Of a stretch of DNA of 64,000 nucleotides, positions 51,015 to 59,603 are shown piece by piece; the stretch's first letter is position 1; each line of letters begins with the position of its first letter. Origin of the DNA: Bdellovibrio sp. ZAP7 (GTDB lineage Bacteria > Bdellovibrionota > FAC87 > UBA2466); NCBI GenBank assembly GCA_945878405.1, contig CAMCTJ010000009.1, positions 1-64,000 on the forward strand, in the 5' to 3' direction. Both the position numbers and the translations under genes were made by a program. The notes under the pieces were generated by a model that saw only the letters and a program-made list of their open reading frames with translations, did not search any database and had not been told where the DNA came from.

Positions 51015-51734
51015 TTAAAACTTGGCTACGAGAGCTGTCGAAAACACAGTATCGAGTTGCTTCTTACCTACCCCGGCAGGCGTGTTTCGATATAAAAACA
51101 AGTAACCCGTTTTAAGCGAAAAAATGTCGCTCAGTTTTGTTCCCAAACTCACTTCACTGTTTAACTGCCAATCTGCGGAGCGAGTGAGATTGGGGAGATA
51201 TTCCACGTAAGCTTTGCTTGAAAGAACAGACGTCCAATTTGCAGTCCATTCAGTGTAGGCTCTTAAAAAATGGCTCGTGAGCTCAAGAGTGGGATTGAGT
51301 TGATTTTCTTTTGTTATGCGATACCCCAACTCAGAAAAAAGCGTATGGACATCTCCCGAGAGCCAAGTGTATTTGGAACCCACATCACCCGTATGGCGGT
51401 AATCTAGATTTGCAAAAATATTACTGTCGATTTGATATCCCAAATAAGCCGATAATGTAGTCGAAAGGCTTCTTTCATATCGGGCCCCTAGAGCCCAGTT
51501 TCTAGCCGTCTCAGTACCAGAAGTTTTCCCAAGTAAGTATCTCGCTTTTGTCTTGATAGCATCTTGGGGCCAAAGGTATTGAGTCGCCTGTGAAAGACTA
51601 TAGGTTTGGTTATCAGCATTTCCTGATGAAATAACGGCGCTTGCCTCAGATTCGTGTCCCCAACCGAGCTTGGTCTCGCCGGCAAAAGAGGTAGAAGTTA
51701 TTGAAACTAAAAGAATAAACAATAAGGTTTTCAT
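51015..51734 (-). CDS. DUF481-family outer-membrane protein (YdiY-like)
   Basis: Start ATG 51734 (an earlier in-frame start to 51764 is less likely); 239 residues. A signal peptide (LLFILLVSITSTSFA) precedes repeated amphipathic strands such as WGHESEASAVISSGNADNQT, YLLGKTSGTETARNWALGAR and SLKTGYLFLYRNTP, ending VFSTALVAKF with the terminal Phe. This is the DUF481 pattern of small outer-membrane barrels. The promoter lies close to the start codon and there is no ribosome binding site. Confidence 0.85.
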   Translation of the reverse strand: MKTLLFILLVSITSTSFAGETKLGWGHESEASAVISSGNADNQTYSLSQATQYLWPQDAIKTKARYLLGKTSGTETARNWALGARYERSLSTTLSAYLGYQIDSNIFANLDYRHTGDVGSKYTWLSGDVHTLFSELGYRITKENQLNPTLELTSHFLRAYTEWTANWTSVLSSKAYVEYLPNLTRSADWQLNSEVSLGTKLSDIFSLKTGYLFLYRNTPAGVGKKQLDTVFSTALVAKF

Positions 51735-51745
51735 GAGCGGATCAA

Positions 51746-51774
51746 TTATTAGCTTTGCCAACAATTGTCATCAA
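51746..51774 (-). promoter_or_regulatory. Promoter of the DUF481/lipocalin operon
   Basis: On the minus strand TTGATG (51774-51769), 17-base spacer, TAATAA (51751-51746). The DUF481 ATG begins 11 bases after the -10 box, leaving a leader of about 4-5 bases and no ribosome binding site. Confidence 0.5.
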
Positions 51775-51794
51775 AAATCGAGTATAAGAGGCCT

Positions 51795-53396
51795 GTGAAA
51801 AACGGTTTTATTCTCTTCTTGTCAGTGTTGTTTTTTTCAGGGGTACTCTTTGCCCAAGATGCTGCTGATTTGGAAATTTCAGGTCGGTACTCTGGCATTC
51901 TCCACAACGAAAAGCTCAAGCGGGACCAGTTGGTTCAATTAGATATTTTAGTGAGCAATGAGGGCGATGATGAGAGAGAAACGGACCGTTTTGAATTCAT
52001 GGCGTTTTTAAAGCTTCAGTTCGGAGATAGGAACTCTTCCGAATACATGACGTATCATTTTGACAACATCAAATTTAACCCTAGCGACAAAACTCTTCCG
52101 CTGGTTCATCCAGACCAGGAAATCAGTGTCGTTTTAACTCTATCAGAGGCTGGAAAGTTTACCGGTACTTTTCGCTCCAATTATGGAGGAAATGTAGGAG
52201 AAATTGTTTTAAGCAAAAGCGGGGAGATATCTCCGAAGTATCCTGTGATTGAGCCGGTTGCAGGAAAGTACGAAGGCGTGTGTGCTGATGGCACTAGTCA
52301 TCGGCTCCAGATGGTCTCGTTTCGAAATACTGATGACACCACAAAAATTGGCAACCCATTTTCCTCCTATCGATTACATGCTAACTGGGCCAGCAAAGAC
52401 GATCCTCTCTGCATTGACTCTGCTGAATACTGCACCGTAGGAGTTTTTGATAAAGGGACCTACAACTTTTTTGATAATGACTTAGTTCTCATGGGCCCTC
52501 GGCAAACTGTAAAGTGTCAAATGACCTTGGGGGGAGTGAAGTGTCGGGATTGTGACTTTAAGAGAATCCAAAACGACCAGGATCTTTCTTTAAAGGCTGA
52601 AAAAGACATCGTGAAGGCTTTTCCCAACCAGCCCCCTATTCGAAATGCCCAAGTGAATGAGGTGGGAGGAATTTATCGTGGTTACGTCTATCATGAGTAT
52701 CTCGGAACCTATCAGCGAGCAGAAATTAACATTCAAACCTTTCACGAGAGCGTCGAAGAAAAATCAAACGAGGAAATCAGCATGTCGGCCGTGGCCCAAT
52801 TATTTTTTGGAGATTTTGAGCAGAGAGAAGCGGTCAGCTATCGATTTGCTACACGAGTATACCCTATTCATAAGGAGCCTTTCAGATTTAGCTTCCAGCG
52901 GCCTCAGGCCGACTTAGATGCTGTCATTCACGTGGAAGAAATCGGCGGGGGCATCGTTCGGGGAGTTTGGTATTCTCTTCTTTTCGGGCGCGTGGGGCAG
53001 TTTGAGATGAGAAAAGAGGGAGAAGTCGAACTTCCGGAAAACGCGAAGGCAATGAACGCCTTAGCGGGATTTTACAAAGGCCCTCAGTGGGATATCAATT
53101 TAGTCGTCGAATTGGGGCAAACTCCTTTCAATAGTGATAACCCTTTCCATCCTCTCACATTCTCTGGTTGGACTGTGTTTAGAAGCTTAGGATTTCGGGT
53201 TTCTATCTTAGATGGAAGTTATGATTTCTATACTGGCAAAGTTGGTTTAATTTTGTCAGATGGTTCCGATATCGTCGGAGTTCGGAATCAGAGCGGGGAG
53301 TTTCATCTGAAGAAAGTGAATCATTTATTTGGAACGCCACTCAAGAGTTTTGATCTAGATAAATATGAATTTGTATCTCCTGACCATCCCTTTTAA
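51795..53396 (+). CDS. Secreted protein with an internal duplication, unknown function
   Basis: GTG 51795 with AGAGG upstream starts a 533-residue protein with a signal peptide (FILFLSVLFFSGVLFAQ). The sequence is an ABAB duplication: the A unit has ISGRYSGILHNEKLKRDQ and LKLQFGDRNSSEYMTYHF (first copy), then VGGIYRGYVYHEYLGTYQ and QLFFGDFEQREAVSYRF (second). The B units begin VAGKYEGVCADGT and LAGFYKGPQWDINL and end near YNFFDNDLVLMG and YDFYTGKVGLIL. All appear strand-rich. No known domain is recognised. It is divergent from the DUF481 gene and stands 9 bases before the MBL-fold gene. Confidence 0.75.
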   Translation: MKNGFILFLSVLFFSGVLFAQDAADLEISGRYSGILHNEKLKRDQLVQLDILVSNEGDDERETDRFEFMAFLKLQFGDRNSSEYMTYHFDNIKFNPSDKTLPLVHPDQEISVVLTLSEAGKFTGTFRSNYGGNVGEIVLSKSGEISPKYPVIEPVAGKYEGVCADGTSHRLQMVSFRNTDDTTKIGNPFSSYRLHANWASKDDPLCIDSAEYCTVGVFDKGTYNFFDNDLVLMGPRQTVKCQMTLGGVKCRDCDFKRIQNDQDLSLKAEKDIVKAFPNQPPIRNAQVNEVGGIYRGYVYHEYLGTYQRAEINIQTFHESVEEKSNEEISMSAVAQLFFGDFEQREAVSYRFATRVYPIHKEPFRFSFQRPQADLDAVIHVEEIGGGIVRGVWYSLLFGRVGQFEMRKEGEVELPENAKAMNALAGFYKGPQWDINLVVELGQTPFNSDNPFHPLTFSGWTVFRSLGFRVSILDGSYDFYTGKVGLILSDGSDIVGVRNQSGEFHLKKVNHLFGTPLKSFDLDKYEFVSPDHPF

Positions 53397-53405
53397 TATT
53401 CTTTC

Positions 53406-54347
53406 ATGAAAAATGAATGGTCAGTTATTGATTGTCACTATCGGTTTTCTCGGTTCGCGGCAGCTTTTCTTCAAGTAAAAAACGGTCGAGCGGTTTTAAT
53501 TGAAAATAATACTAATCACGCAATTCCCCACTTGCTGGAGGCCTTAAGAAGCAGGGGAGCCAATGAAAAAGCGGTTGATTATTTATTGGTGACTCACGCC
53601 CATTTAGATCACGCTGGGGCTACAGCCGCTTTGGCTGGACGTTTTCCCCAGGCTGTTGTTTTAGCTCATCCCAAAGCAGCCAAGACACTGACCGAGCCAG
53701 AGCGCTTAATTTCGAGTGCAAAGAAAGTATATGGAGAAGAAAAGTTTTTTGCTCTTTATGGCGAGATCAAACCTTTACCTAAGGATCGTGTTCGTGAAAT
53801 CGTAGACGGCGAGAGAATCCTATGGGAAGGCGTTTCGTTTCGATTTTTCTATACGAAAGGACACGCTTCTCACCATTTCTGTATTTTAGATGAAAACACC
53901 CAAAGTGTTTTTACTGGCGATGCGTTTGGATTATGTTATCCAGCGCTTGCGGGTACAACGCCGTTTCATATCCCCTCGACTAGTCCGGTTGATTTTGATT
54001 ATGAGGAAGCTCTTCAAGCAATTGATCAAATAGAGGCGACAAAAGCTGAGACTGCCTATCTGACTCACTTTGGCCCGGTCATGGGGATTTCCGAACGCGC
54101 CAAATTGCTCAAGAGGCACCTGCTTTTTCATCAAAATTTGATTGTGGAGTGTGATCAAAAGAAAGTTCCAGATGGTGAATTGGAATCAACTATTTTAATG
54201 AAACTGTCGCAGTACTTTGATCGTGAATTGAGTGCTTGTGAGATCCCGATAACAGCAGAAGTTCGATCACTTTTAAAAATGGATTTGGAACTTAATGCGG
54301 CCGGTCTTGCCGTAGCATGTTTGAGGAAGAGAAAACAAAGGCCATGA
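53406..54347 (+). CDS. MBL-fold metallohydrolase
   Basis: A 313-residue protein with the metal motif LVTHAHLDHAGATAALAG (HxHxDH) and further ligands in GHASHHFCI, FTGDAFG and TYLTHFGPVMG-like AYLTHFGPVMGISERAK. It probably binds two zinc or iron atoms and hydrolyses an ester or thioester. The closing helices (KMDLELNAAGLAVACLRK) are typical of MBL-fold C-terminal domains. The stop overlaps the next start by 4 bases (ATGA). Confidence 0.88.
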   Translation: MKNEWSVIDCHYRFSRFAAAFLQVKNGRAVLIENNTNHAIPHLLEALRSRGANEKAVDYLLVTHAHLDHAGATAALAGRFPQAVVLAHPKAAKTLTEPERLISSAKKVYGEEKFFALYGEIKPLPKDRVREIVDGERILWEGVSFRFFYTKGHASHHFCILDENTQSVFTGDAFGLCYPALAGTTPFHIPSTSPVDFDYEEALQAIDQIEATKAETAYLTHFGPVMGISERAKLLKRHLLFHQNLIVECDQKKVPDGELESTILMKLSQYFDRELSACEIPITAEVRSLLKMDLELNAAGLAVACLRKRKQRP

Positions 54348-54844
54348 TGCTAAAAACTTGGATTTTGTTTGCACTAACGAGTGCCGCCGCAAGCTGTTCC
54401 AGCTTAGAAGTTTCTTTTCTTGAGATTAGAAATTCAAAAGGTGAAGTCATTCAACTGGAGCCTGATTTTCCGTATGCGCACGTAGTGATTTCTTTGGAGG
54501 GAAGAGTACTTCACTCCCACCCGAGAACTGGAGTTGTCTGGACTGATTTGAGTGACGTGAATCAGTTTGGGACCGTCAAAGAAACCATGTCCGTTGATTC
54601 CAAAGAAGGCATGGCTCAGGAGATTGAGCAGTGGATTGGTCGACCGTACGATTCGCATTTTTCTTGGGGAAATGATGCATTCTACTGTTCTGAATTGGTA
54701 GCAAAGGTCCTCGGAATACCCCCAGAACCCATGCATTTTGATCCCGATCTTTGGCCACCAAAATTTTTGGAGCTGGAGGGGGAACCAGGAATTTCACCGG
54801 GAAAAATTTATAGAAAAATTTCAGGACAGGACTTTTCTTTTTAA
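54344..54844 (+). CDS. YiiX/NlpC-P60-like permuted papain-fold lipoprotein
   Basis: From ATG 54344 (54347 also possible) it is 166 residues. A short export signal (MMLKTWILFALTSAAASC) ends in a probable lipobox AASC. The papain-like core reads FPYAHVVISLEGRVLHSHP with the His, and GRPYDSHFSWGNDAFYCSEL with the catalytic Cys, the permuted order of the YiiX/YebB-like family. It may act as a cell-envelope amidase or lipid hydrolase. It is coupled to the MBL-fold gene upstream. Confidence 0.8.
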   Translation: MMLKTWILFALTSAAASCSSLEVSFLEIRNSKGEVIQLEPDFPYAHVVISLEGRVLHSHPRTGVVWTDLSDVNQFGTVKETMSVDSKEGMAQEIEQWIGRPYDSHFSWGNDAFYCSELVAKVLGIPPEPMHFDPDLWPPKFLELEGEPGISPGKIYRKISGQDFSF

Positions 54845-54884
54845 AGAGAGCCTGTATTATTGACCCCTCATAAGGAGACAACGA

Positions 54885-55049
54885 ATGGGTGCTTTTACTC
54901 GAAGACAAGACATTGATCGCCGCCGAAGAAGACGTGGCAAGATTCAACAACTTAAAGCTAAAATTGCCAAAGCTAAAGATGGCAAGGATATCGCTAAGTT
55001 AGTGGAGAAGATTAAGAAAATTTCTCCTCAATATCCAATCCAGAAGTAA
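54885..55049 (+). CDS. Small highly basic protein (DUF6800-like)
   Basis: A 54-residue protein starting at ATG 54885, with TAAGGAG upstream. It begins MGAFTRRQDIDRRRRRRGKI and continues with QLKAKIAKAKDGKDIAKLVE and KIKKISPQYP. Arg and Lys make up nearly half of the chain, and the second half is a long predicted helix. This layout matches the small DUF6800 type, with an R-rich head and a terminal K-I-(R/K)-x-I-S-P motif. A nucleic-acid or ribosome association is likely. It is too short for routine ORF calling. It is convergent with glpD, two bases apart. Confidence 0.75.
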   Translation: MGAFTRRQDIDRRRRRRGKIQQLKAKIAKAKDGKDIAKLVEKIKKISPQYPIQK

Positions 55050-55051
55050 TT

Positions 55052-56644
55052 TTAGAGCTGACTAGTAAAATCAAGCTGGTCAGCTTCTATTTCTCGTTCA
55101 TCCCACCCAAGTTCTTCAGCCAAGATAGAGTGAACTTTTGGAAAGGCTTCTTTCGCGGCTTTCTTATCTAGTAATGCCAATCGGGTTCGCCTAAATAAAA
55201 TATCCGAAGAGCGACAAACATATTCATTTCTCACGCTATAAATGACCTCTGCGAGAAGCATGGGGTGTTTGGGGTGAAGTCGTTCTTTAAATTCATCTTG
55301 GGCTAATTGAATTACTTGAGGAGAACGATCCCCATAGGCTCGGACAAGGTGCTCGGCTGTTTTCTGATCGAACCCGCTTTTGATCCATTGCTGGGATAAA
55401 CCGGGTTCAAATGAATCTGCGCCAGAAAGCTTCACTCTATCGGTAATGCAAGGGCCTAAAGGTTTAGGGAATCGCTTCACTAACTTATCAACTGTGTCTT
55501 TTGCCATTGTTCGATAGGTGGTCCACTTACCTCCAAACACGCTCAGCAACCCTGAAGAGCTCTCATCAAAAGAATGATCACGAGAAAGGGCCGCTGTCCC
55601 TTTATGAGAGGTTTCATCGACTAGGGGACGAAGCCCAGACCAGGACGATTCAATTTGGGAATTGTCCAAGGACCCTTCAAAATATCGGTGGTACTCTTGT
55701 TGAATGAATGAAACTTCCTGGGCAGTCGGTTTAGGATCTGGACTTACCTGAGCTGGATTATCAGTTGTGCCTATCAATAGGTGTCCTAGCCAAGGAAGAA
55801 CAAAAAGAACACGTTTGTCTTGGGTTTTAGGAATCAGCACTCCCACTTTTGGCTGAGGAGAGGGAAGAGGAGTTACTAAATGGGCTCCAGAGCTTACTCG
55901 AAGCAGTGATTTACAGTCAGGAAAATCCATTTTTCTCAAATTGTCGGTGTAAGGACCGGTAGCGTTCACAACGAAAGAAGCCTGAGTGGTCCAAACGTCC
56001 CCCTTGAGCGAATCTTGAAGTTGAACTCCCGTAATTCTTCCTGCCGATTTAATAAAACCAGTCACTCGAGTGTAGTTTGAAATGACTGCTCCACGATTTA
56101 TTGCGGTAAGTAAGATGCTAAGACCCATCCGAGAATCATCAAACTGACCATCGTAATAAATCACACCACCCTTAAGTCCGCTCTTTTTTAAAAAAGGACA
56201 TAACTCCAAGGCTTCGTGATGAGATACAAACCGACTTCTATGGACTAGGTTTTTACCGGCAAGCCAATCGTACATTCGAAGTCCGGCATTGTAATAGGCA
56301 GCTTCCCATCTTCGGTACATGGGAATTAAAAGAGGGAGCCAAGTCACCAGATGCGGGGCTATTTGACTTAAAACCTTTCTTTCCTGGAGCGCTTCTCGAA
56401 CTAAGCGAAACTGACTGCGATCGAGATGCATAACCGCTTGCTCTAAATAGCGGACCCCACCGTGGACAAGTTTAGTACTTCGGCTAGAGGTGCCACAAGT
56501 GAAGTCCCCTTGTTCCACCAAAGCAACTTTAAGGCCTCGGGTTTGAGCATCCAAAGCTATCCCCGCACCAGTTGAGCCGCCTCCAATAACCAGAAGGTCA
56601 AAAGATTCATTCTTGAGGCATTTTATTGCTAGATCACGTTGCAT
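55052..56644 (-). CDS. glpD: Aerobic glycerol-3-phosphate dehydrogenase
   Basis: A 530-residue protein. FAD motif: LLVIGGGSTGAGIALDAQTRG near residue 18. Further hallmarks are GTSSRSTKLVHGGVRYLEQA, WLGHLLIGTTDNPA and LSVFGGKWTTYRTMAKDTVD. It oxidises glycerol-3-phosphate to dihydroxyacetone phosphate, feeding electrons to the quinone pool at the membrane. No glycerol kinase or facilitator is adjacent. It is divergent from ribD. Confidence 0.94.
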   Translation of the reverse strand: MQRDLAIKCLKNESFDLLVIGGGSTGAGIALDAQTRGLKVALVEQGDFTCGTSSRSTKLVHGGVRYLEQAVMHLDRSQFRLVREALQERKVLSQIAPHLVTWLPLLIPMYRRWEAAYYNAGLRMYDWLAGKNLVHRSRFVSHHEALELCPFLKKSGLKGGVIYYDGQFDDSRMGLSILLTAINRGAVISNYTRVTGFIKSAGRITGVQLQDSLKGDVWTTQASFVVNATGPYTDNLRKMDFPDCKSLLRVSSGAHLVTPLPSPQPKVGVLIPKTQDKRVLFVLPWLGHLLIGTTDNPAQVSPDPKPTAQEVSFIQQEYHRYFEGSLDNSQIESSWSGLRPLVDETSHKGTAALSRDHSFDESSSGLLSVFGGKWTTYRTMAKDTVDKLVKRFPKPLGPCITDRVKLSGADSFEPGLSQQWIKSGFDQKTAEHLVRAYGDRSPQVIQLAQDEFKERLHPKHPMLLAEVIYSVRNEYVCRSSDILFRRTRLALLDKKAAKEAFPKVHSILAEELGWDEREIEADQLDFTSQL

Positions 56645-56653
56645 TAGGATAAT
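56626..56653 (+). promoter_or_regulatory. Promoter of ribD
   Basis: TTGCTA (56626-56631), 16-base spacer, GATAAT (56648-56653). The ATG at 56664 follows 10 bases after the -10 box, so the leader would be only a few bases. No ribosome binding site is evident at normal distance. The promoter overlaps the start of glpD on the opposite strand. Confidence 0.4.
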
Positions 56654-56663
56654 TGTTAATTCA

Positions 56664-57737
56664 ATGAATGAAGATCACAAGCTTTTATTAGAAGCCCTTG
56701 ATTTAGCAAGTCAGAGAAAGGGCTATACTTCTCCAAACCCCGCTGTCGGGGCTATCGTGATAAAAGAGGGCAAGGTTTTGGGACGAGGATTTCATTGGGG
56801 AACAGGTTCGCCCCATGCTGAAGTGGAAGCCCTTAAAAATCTAGGAAATGAAGCTACGGGTGCAACGCTTTATGTAACTTTAGAGCCTTGCTGTCACTTT
56901 GGGAAAACTCCTCCCTGTACAGATCTTTTGAAATCGAAAAAGTTGGAAAGAGTGGTCTATGGTTTTATTGATCCTAATCCCATTGTGGCAGGAAAGGGGG
57001 GAGAGATTCTTACTCAATCGGGAATAAAAGCAAAGTACTTGCCGCTCTCAGAGATAGAAAATTTTTATCAGAATTATGCTTGGTGGACCAAAACTCGTAA
57101 GACTTGGTTAACGGGGAAACTCGCAGTGTCTAAAGATGGCAACGTGTGTTCTTCAAATGGAAGTCCTGTAAAAATTACGGGGGAACTTGCGAACGAACTC
57201 ACTCACTTTCGCAGAAATCAGGCAGATGTCATCGTAACTAGCGTCGCGACTTTAAAAGCAGATGATCCCCGTCTTGATGTCCGTTGTGGTTCCAACGTTA
57301 TCAGGAAGCCCGTATGGGTCTTAGACAAGCAGCTCTCATTTTCGATGGAGTGTCAGCTGATGAAAACAGCCCTCTCTATCACACTAGTGCATGGGAAATC
57401 CGCTTCTGGAGTCAAAAAAGAGAAATTAAAAAGTGTTGGGATAGAATGTGTAGAGATATCAGAAGTTGATAGTGAGTTACTTTTATCGGAGCTGGCCGTT
57501 CGGTTGGGTGAACGTGGATATCATGAAGCATGGTGTGAGTTTGGGCCTCGGTTGTTTTCTGCCTTTACGAAAAATAGGCTTTTTAATGAGCTCATTCTTT
57601 ATCAATCTACACAAGTCGAAATCTGTAATGGAAGAAGGGCATTTGAGGAGGAGAGAGGGTGGGTTTTGGACGATTATCGAATAGCCTCTGAAGAGAGACT
57701 AGGGGCTGATGTGAAAGAAAGTTGGGTCTTAAAATGA
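56664..57737 (+). CDS. ribD: Riboflavin biosynthesis deaminase/reductase
   Basis: A 357-residue protein starting at ATG 56664; upstream codons of the open frame lie in glpD and are unlikely. The deaminase domain has SPNPAVGAIV, the zinc HAEVEAL and TLEPCCHFGKTPPCTD. The reductase domain follows near residue 145 (WLTGKLAVSKDGNVCSSNGS) with ADVIVTSVATLKADDPRLDV. Together they turn the pyrimidine intermediate of GTP breakdown into the ribitylamino-uracil precursor. No other rib gene is nearby. It overlaps the next gene by 4 bases. Confidence 0.94.
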   Translation: MNEDHKLLLEALDLASQRKGYTSPNPAVGAIVIKEGKVLGRGFHWGTGSPHAEVEALKNLGNEATGATLYVTLEPCCHFGKTPPCTDLLKSKKLERVVYGFIDPNPIVAGKGGEILTQSGIKAKYLPLSEIENFYQNYAWWTKTRKTWLTGKLAVSKDGNVCSSNGSPVKITGELANELTHFRRNQADVIVTSVATLKADDPRLDVRCGSNVIRKPVWVLDKQLSFSMECQLMKTALSITLVHGKSASGVKKEKLKSVGIECVEISEVDSELLLSELAVRLGERGYHEAWCEFGPRLFSAFTKNRLFNELILYQSTQVEICNGRRAFEEERGWVLDDYRIASEERLGADVKESWVLK

Positions 57738-58267
57738 AATTTGTTTCAGTTCTTTGGGCAACTATTGCGATTGCGGCGTGCACGAATCAAGTGAAGCGCG
57801 GTACCCCTTTTGAGAAGGTGAGGTCGGTATCGGAGGGAAACTCATGTTTTTCTCCAGATGAGGCATGCGATGAAAAATTGATTGAATTTATACGCTCAGC
57901 TCAACAATCCTTGGATATTGCGGTCTTTGATATCACCCACCCTCAGATTGTTCATGAGATTTTGGTGTCAGCAAGAAGAATACCGGTAAGAATTCTGGTT
58001 GATAAACGACAAAGCAGGGAACCGCATTCGCTCGTTTCTACTTTGATTAGAGCGGGAGCTCACGTTAGGGTGGGGCATCAGAGAGGTATCATGCACCATA
58101 AGTTTATCGTGTTAGATCATCGAGCCGTTGAAACCGGTTCGTTTAATTTTACGAATAGCGCTAGCTTTAAAAATCAAGAAAACCAGGTTTACTTGAATGA
58201 TCCAAGTCTCGTAGAGCGGTTTAGAAAAACATTTGAAAAAATGTGGAATGATGGCCGTGATCTCTGA
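57734..58267 (+). CDS. Phospholipase-D-like lipoprotein (HKD family, Nuc-like)
   Basis: A 177-residue protein starting at ATG 57734 (ATGA overlap with ribD). The export signal KFVSVLWATIAIAAC ends in a lipobox. A single HKD motif lies in IMHHKFIVLDHRAVETGSFNFTNSA, as in Nuc-type PLD-like endonucleases. QQSLDIAVFDITHPQIV is also typical. Members dimerise and cut DNA or phosphodiesters. As an exported lipoprotein it may act on extracellular DNA or lipids. It overlaps the MATE gene. Confidence 0.85.
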   Translation: MKFVSVLWATIAIAACTNQVKRGTPFEKVRSVSEGNSCFSPDEACDEKLIEFIRSAQQSLDIAVFDITHPQIVHEILVSARRIPVRILVDKRQSREPHSLVSTLIRAGAHVRVGHQRGIMHHKFIVLDHRAVETGSFNFTNSASFKNQENQVYLNDPSLVERFRKTFEKMWNDGRDL

Positions 58268-59603
58268 GTTGAAAAAAGTTTCATTACTTGCATTGCCGAT
58301 GGTTGTGACCCAGCTTCTTTGGATGACCATGCCTATCGTGGATAACATGATGGTTGGGCATTTAGGATCAGAGGCTTTGGCCGGGATGGCGATAGCAACT
58401 ACTTACTATTGGCTTCTTCAATTGGTCTGTTTAGGCATCTTAAGTTCCATCAATCCCTTGGTGTCTCATGCGTTTGGGCGTTCGCAAGTTCATGAGTTTC
58501 GAAAGATCGTGCATTCCGGGTTAGCGTTGGCAGGTGTTTTGGCAATCGCTATGGGGGGGATGGTCCTGTCAGGAAATTGGGTTTTGTTGTGGTTAGGTCA
58601 GAAACCCGAATTAGTGGGTATTGCTGAGCGGTATCTTCAGGCCATTTTTTGGGGCGTTCCGTTTCACCTGGCATTTATTATTTTCCGTCAGTTTTGTGAT
58701 TCAGTCGAGGATCCTACCCCAACCATTGTTTTGGTTGTTATCGGTGCCAGTCTGAATGCGTTTCTCGACTATGCTCTGATCTACGGTAAATGGGGTTTTC
58801 CTGCTTTGGGGGTTGCTGGGGCTGGTTTTGCTACCGCGTTCACTCAAGGACTTTTGTGTATCGGCTTAGTGAGCTATTTAAGTTTTTCAAAGAAGTATCG
58901 TTATCTAAAGCTCTGGGAAAAATCAGAAATCAGCCGGGACCGAATTCGAGAAATTGTTAAAATAGGTCTTCCTTCGAGTGGAGCGATGCTTTCTGAAATG
59001 ATCTACTTCAGTGGAAGTACACTCATTATGGGTTTGTTGGGAACAGTGGCGGTTGCATCACATCAGATCGCTCTGAATGTAGCATCAGCAACCTTTATGG
59101 TTCCTCTGGGAGTTTCCTTCGCGGTTTCAGTGCGAGTAGGGGGATTTGCCGGTCGGGGAGACTGGACGGGCGTTCAAAGAGCTGGAAAAGTAGGGCTTTT
59201 TCTAGCTTTAGGGTTGGCAATTTTCAATGCTTCTTTTCTGCTGTTTTTCCCAGAGCAGATTGTAAAGTTGTACAATTCGGATCCAGAGATCAAGGGGTTG
59301 GCAGAAAAATTAGTACGCATCGCCGGAGTTTTTCAGATTTTCGATGGGCTTCAGGTAGTGGGTATTTATATTCTCAGAGGATTAAAAGATACTCGTATCC
59401 CATTTATCAATACATTGATTTCCTTTGGCGTCCTAGGAATGGGAATCAGTATAGGACTGGCTTTTGGTCTGAAACAAGGACCCGTGGGGTTTTGGGTTGG
59501 GATGATCTTTGCTTTAGCCGTAGCTGCAGGGCTTCATCAACTAAGATTTAGAAAAGTTATCGCAAACGCGCTTTACCTTGAGAAAACAGAGTCCAAGCAG
59601 TGA
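58248..59603 (+). CDS. MATE-family efflux transporter
   Basis: A 451-residue integral membrane protein with 12 predicted segments. Hallmarks: LWMTMPIVDNMMVGHLGSEALAGMAIA near the N-terminus, and its mirror in the second half FSGSTLIMGLLGTVAVASHQIALNV. It is a sodium- or proton-driven exporter of drugs or metabolites; NorM is the best-known relative. It starts within the PLD-like gene (two ATGs at 58248 and 58251). The 3' end overlaps the convergent agmatinase-family gene by 47 bases. Confidence 0.9.
   Translation: MMAVISELKKVSLLALPMVVTQLLWMTMPIVDNMMVGHLGSEALAGMAIATTYYWLLQLVCLGILSSINPLVSHAFGRSQVHEFRKIVHSGLALAGVLAIAMGGMVLSGNWVLLWLGQKPELVGIAERYLQAIFWGVPFHLAFIIFRQFCDSVEDPTPTIVLVVIGASLNAFLDYALIYGKWGFPALGVAGAGFATAFTQGLLCIGLVSYLSFSKKYRYLKLWEKSEISRDRIREIVKIGLPSSGAMLSEMIYFSGSTLIMGLLGTVAVASHQIALNVASATFMVPLGVSFAVSVRVGGFAGRGDWTGVQRAGKVGLFLALGLAIFNASFLLFFPEQIVKLYNSDPEIKGLAEKLVRIAGVFQIFDGLQVVGIYILRGLKDTRIPFINTLISFGVLGMGISIGLAFGLKQGPVGFWVGMIFALAVAAGLHQLRFRKVIANALYLEKTESKQ

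Noticed and set aside
58248..59603. MATE pump as an exporter of the lasso peptide
   Set aside because: It lies 9 kb away with many unrelated genes in between, is coupled to a PLD-like gene, and MATE transporters are not the usual lasso exporters. There is no sequence link.
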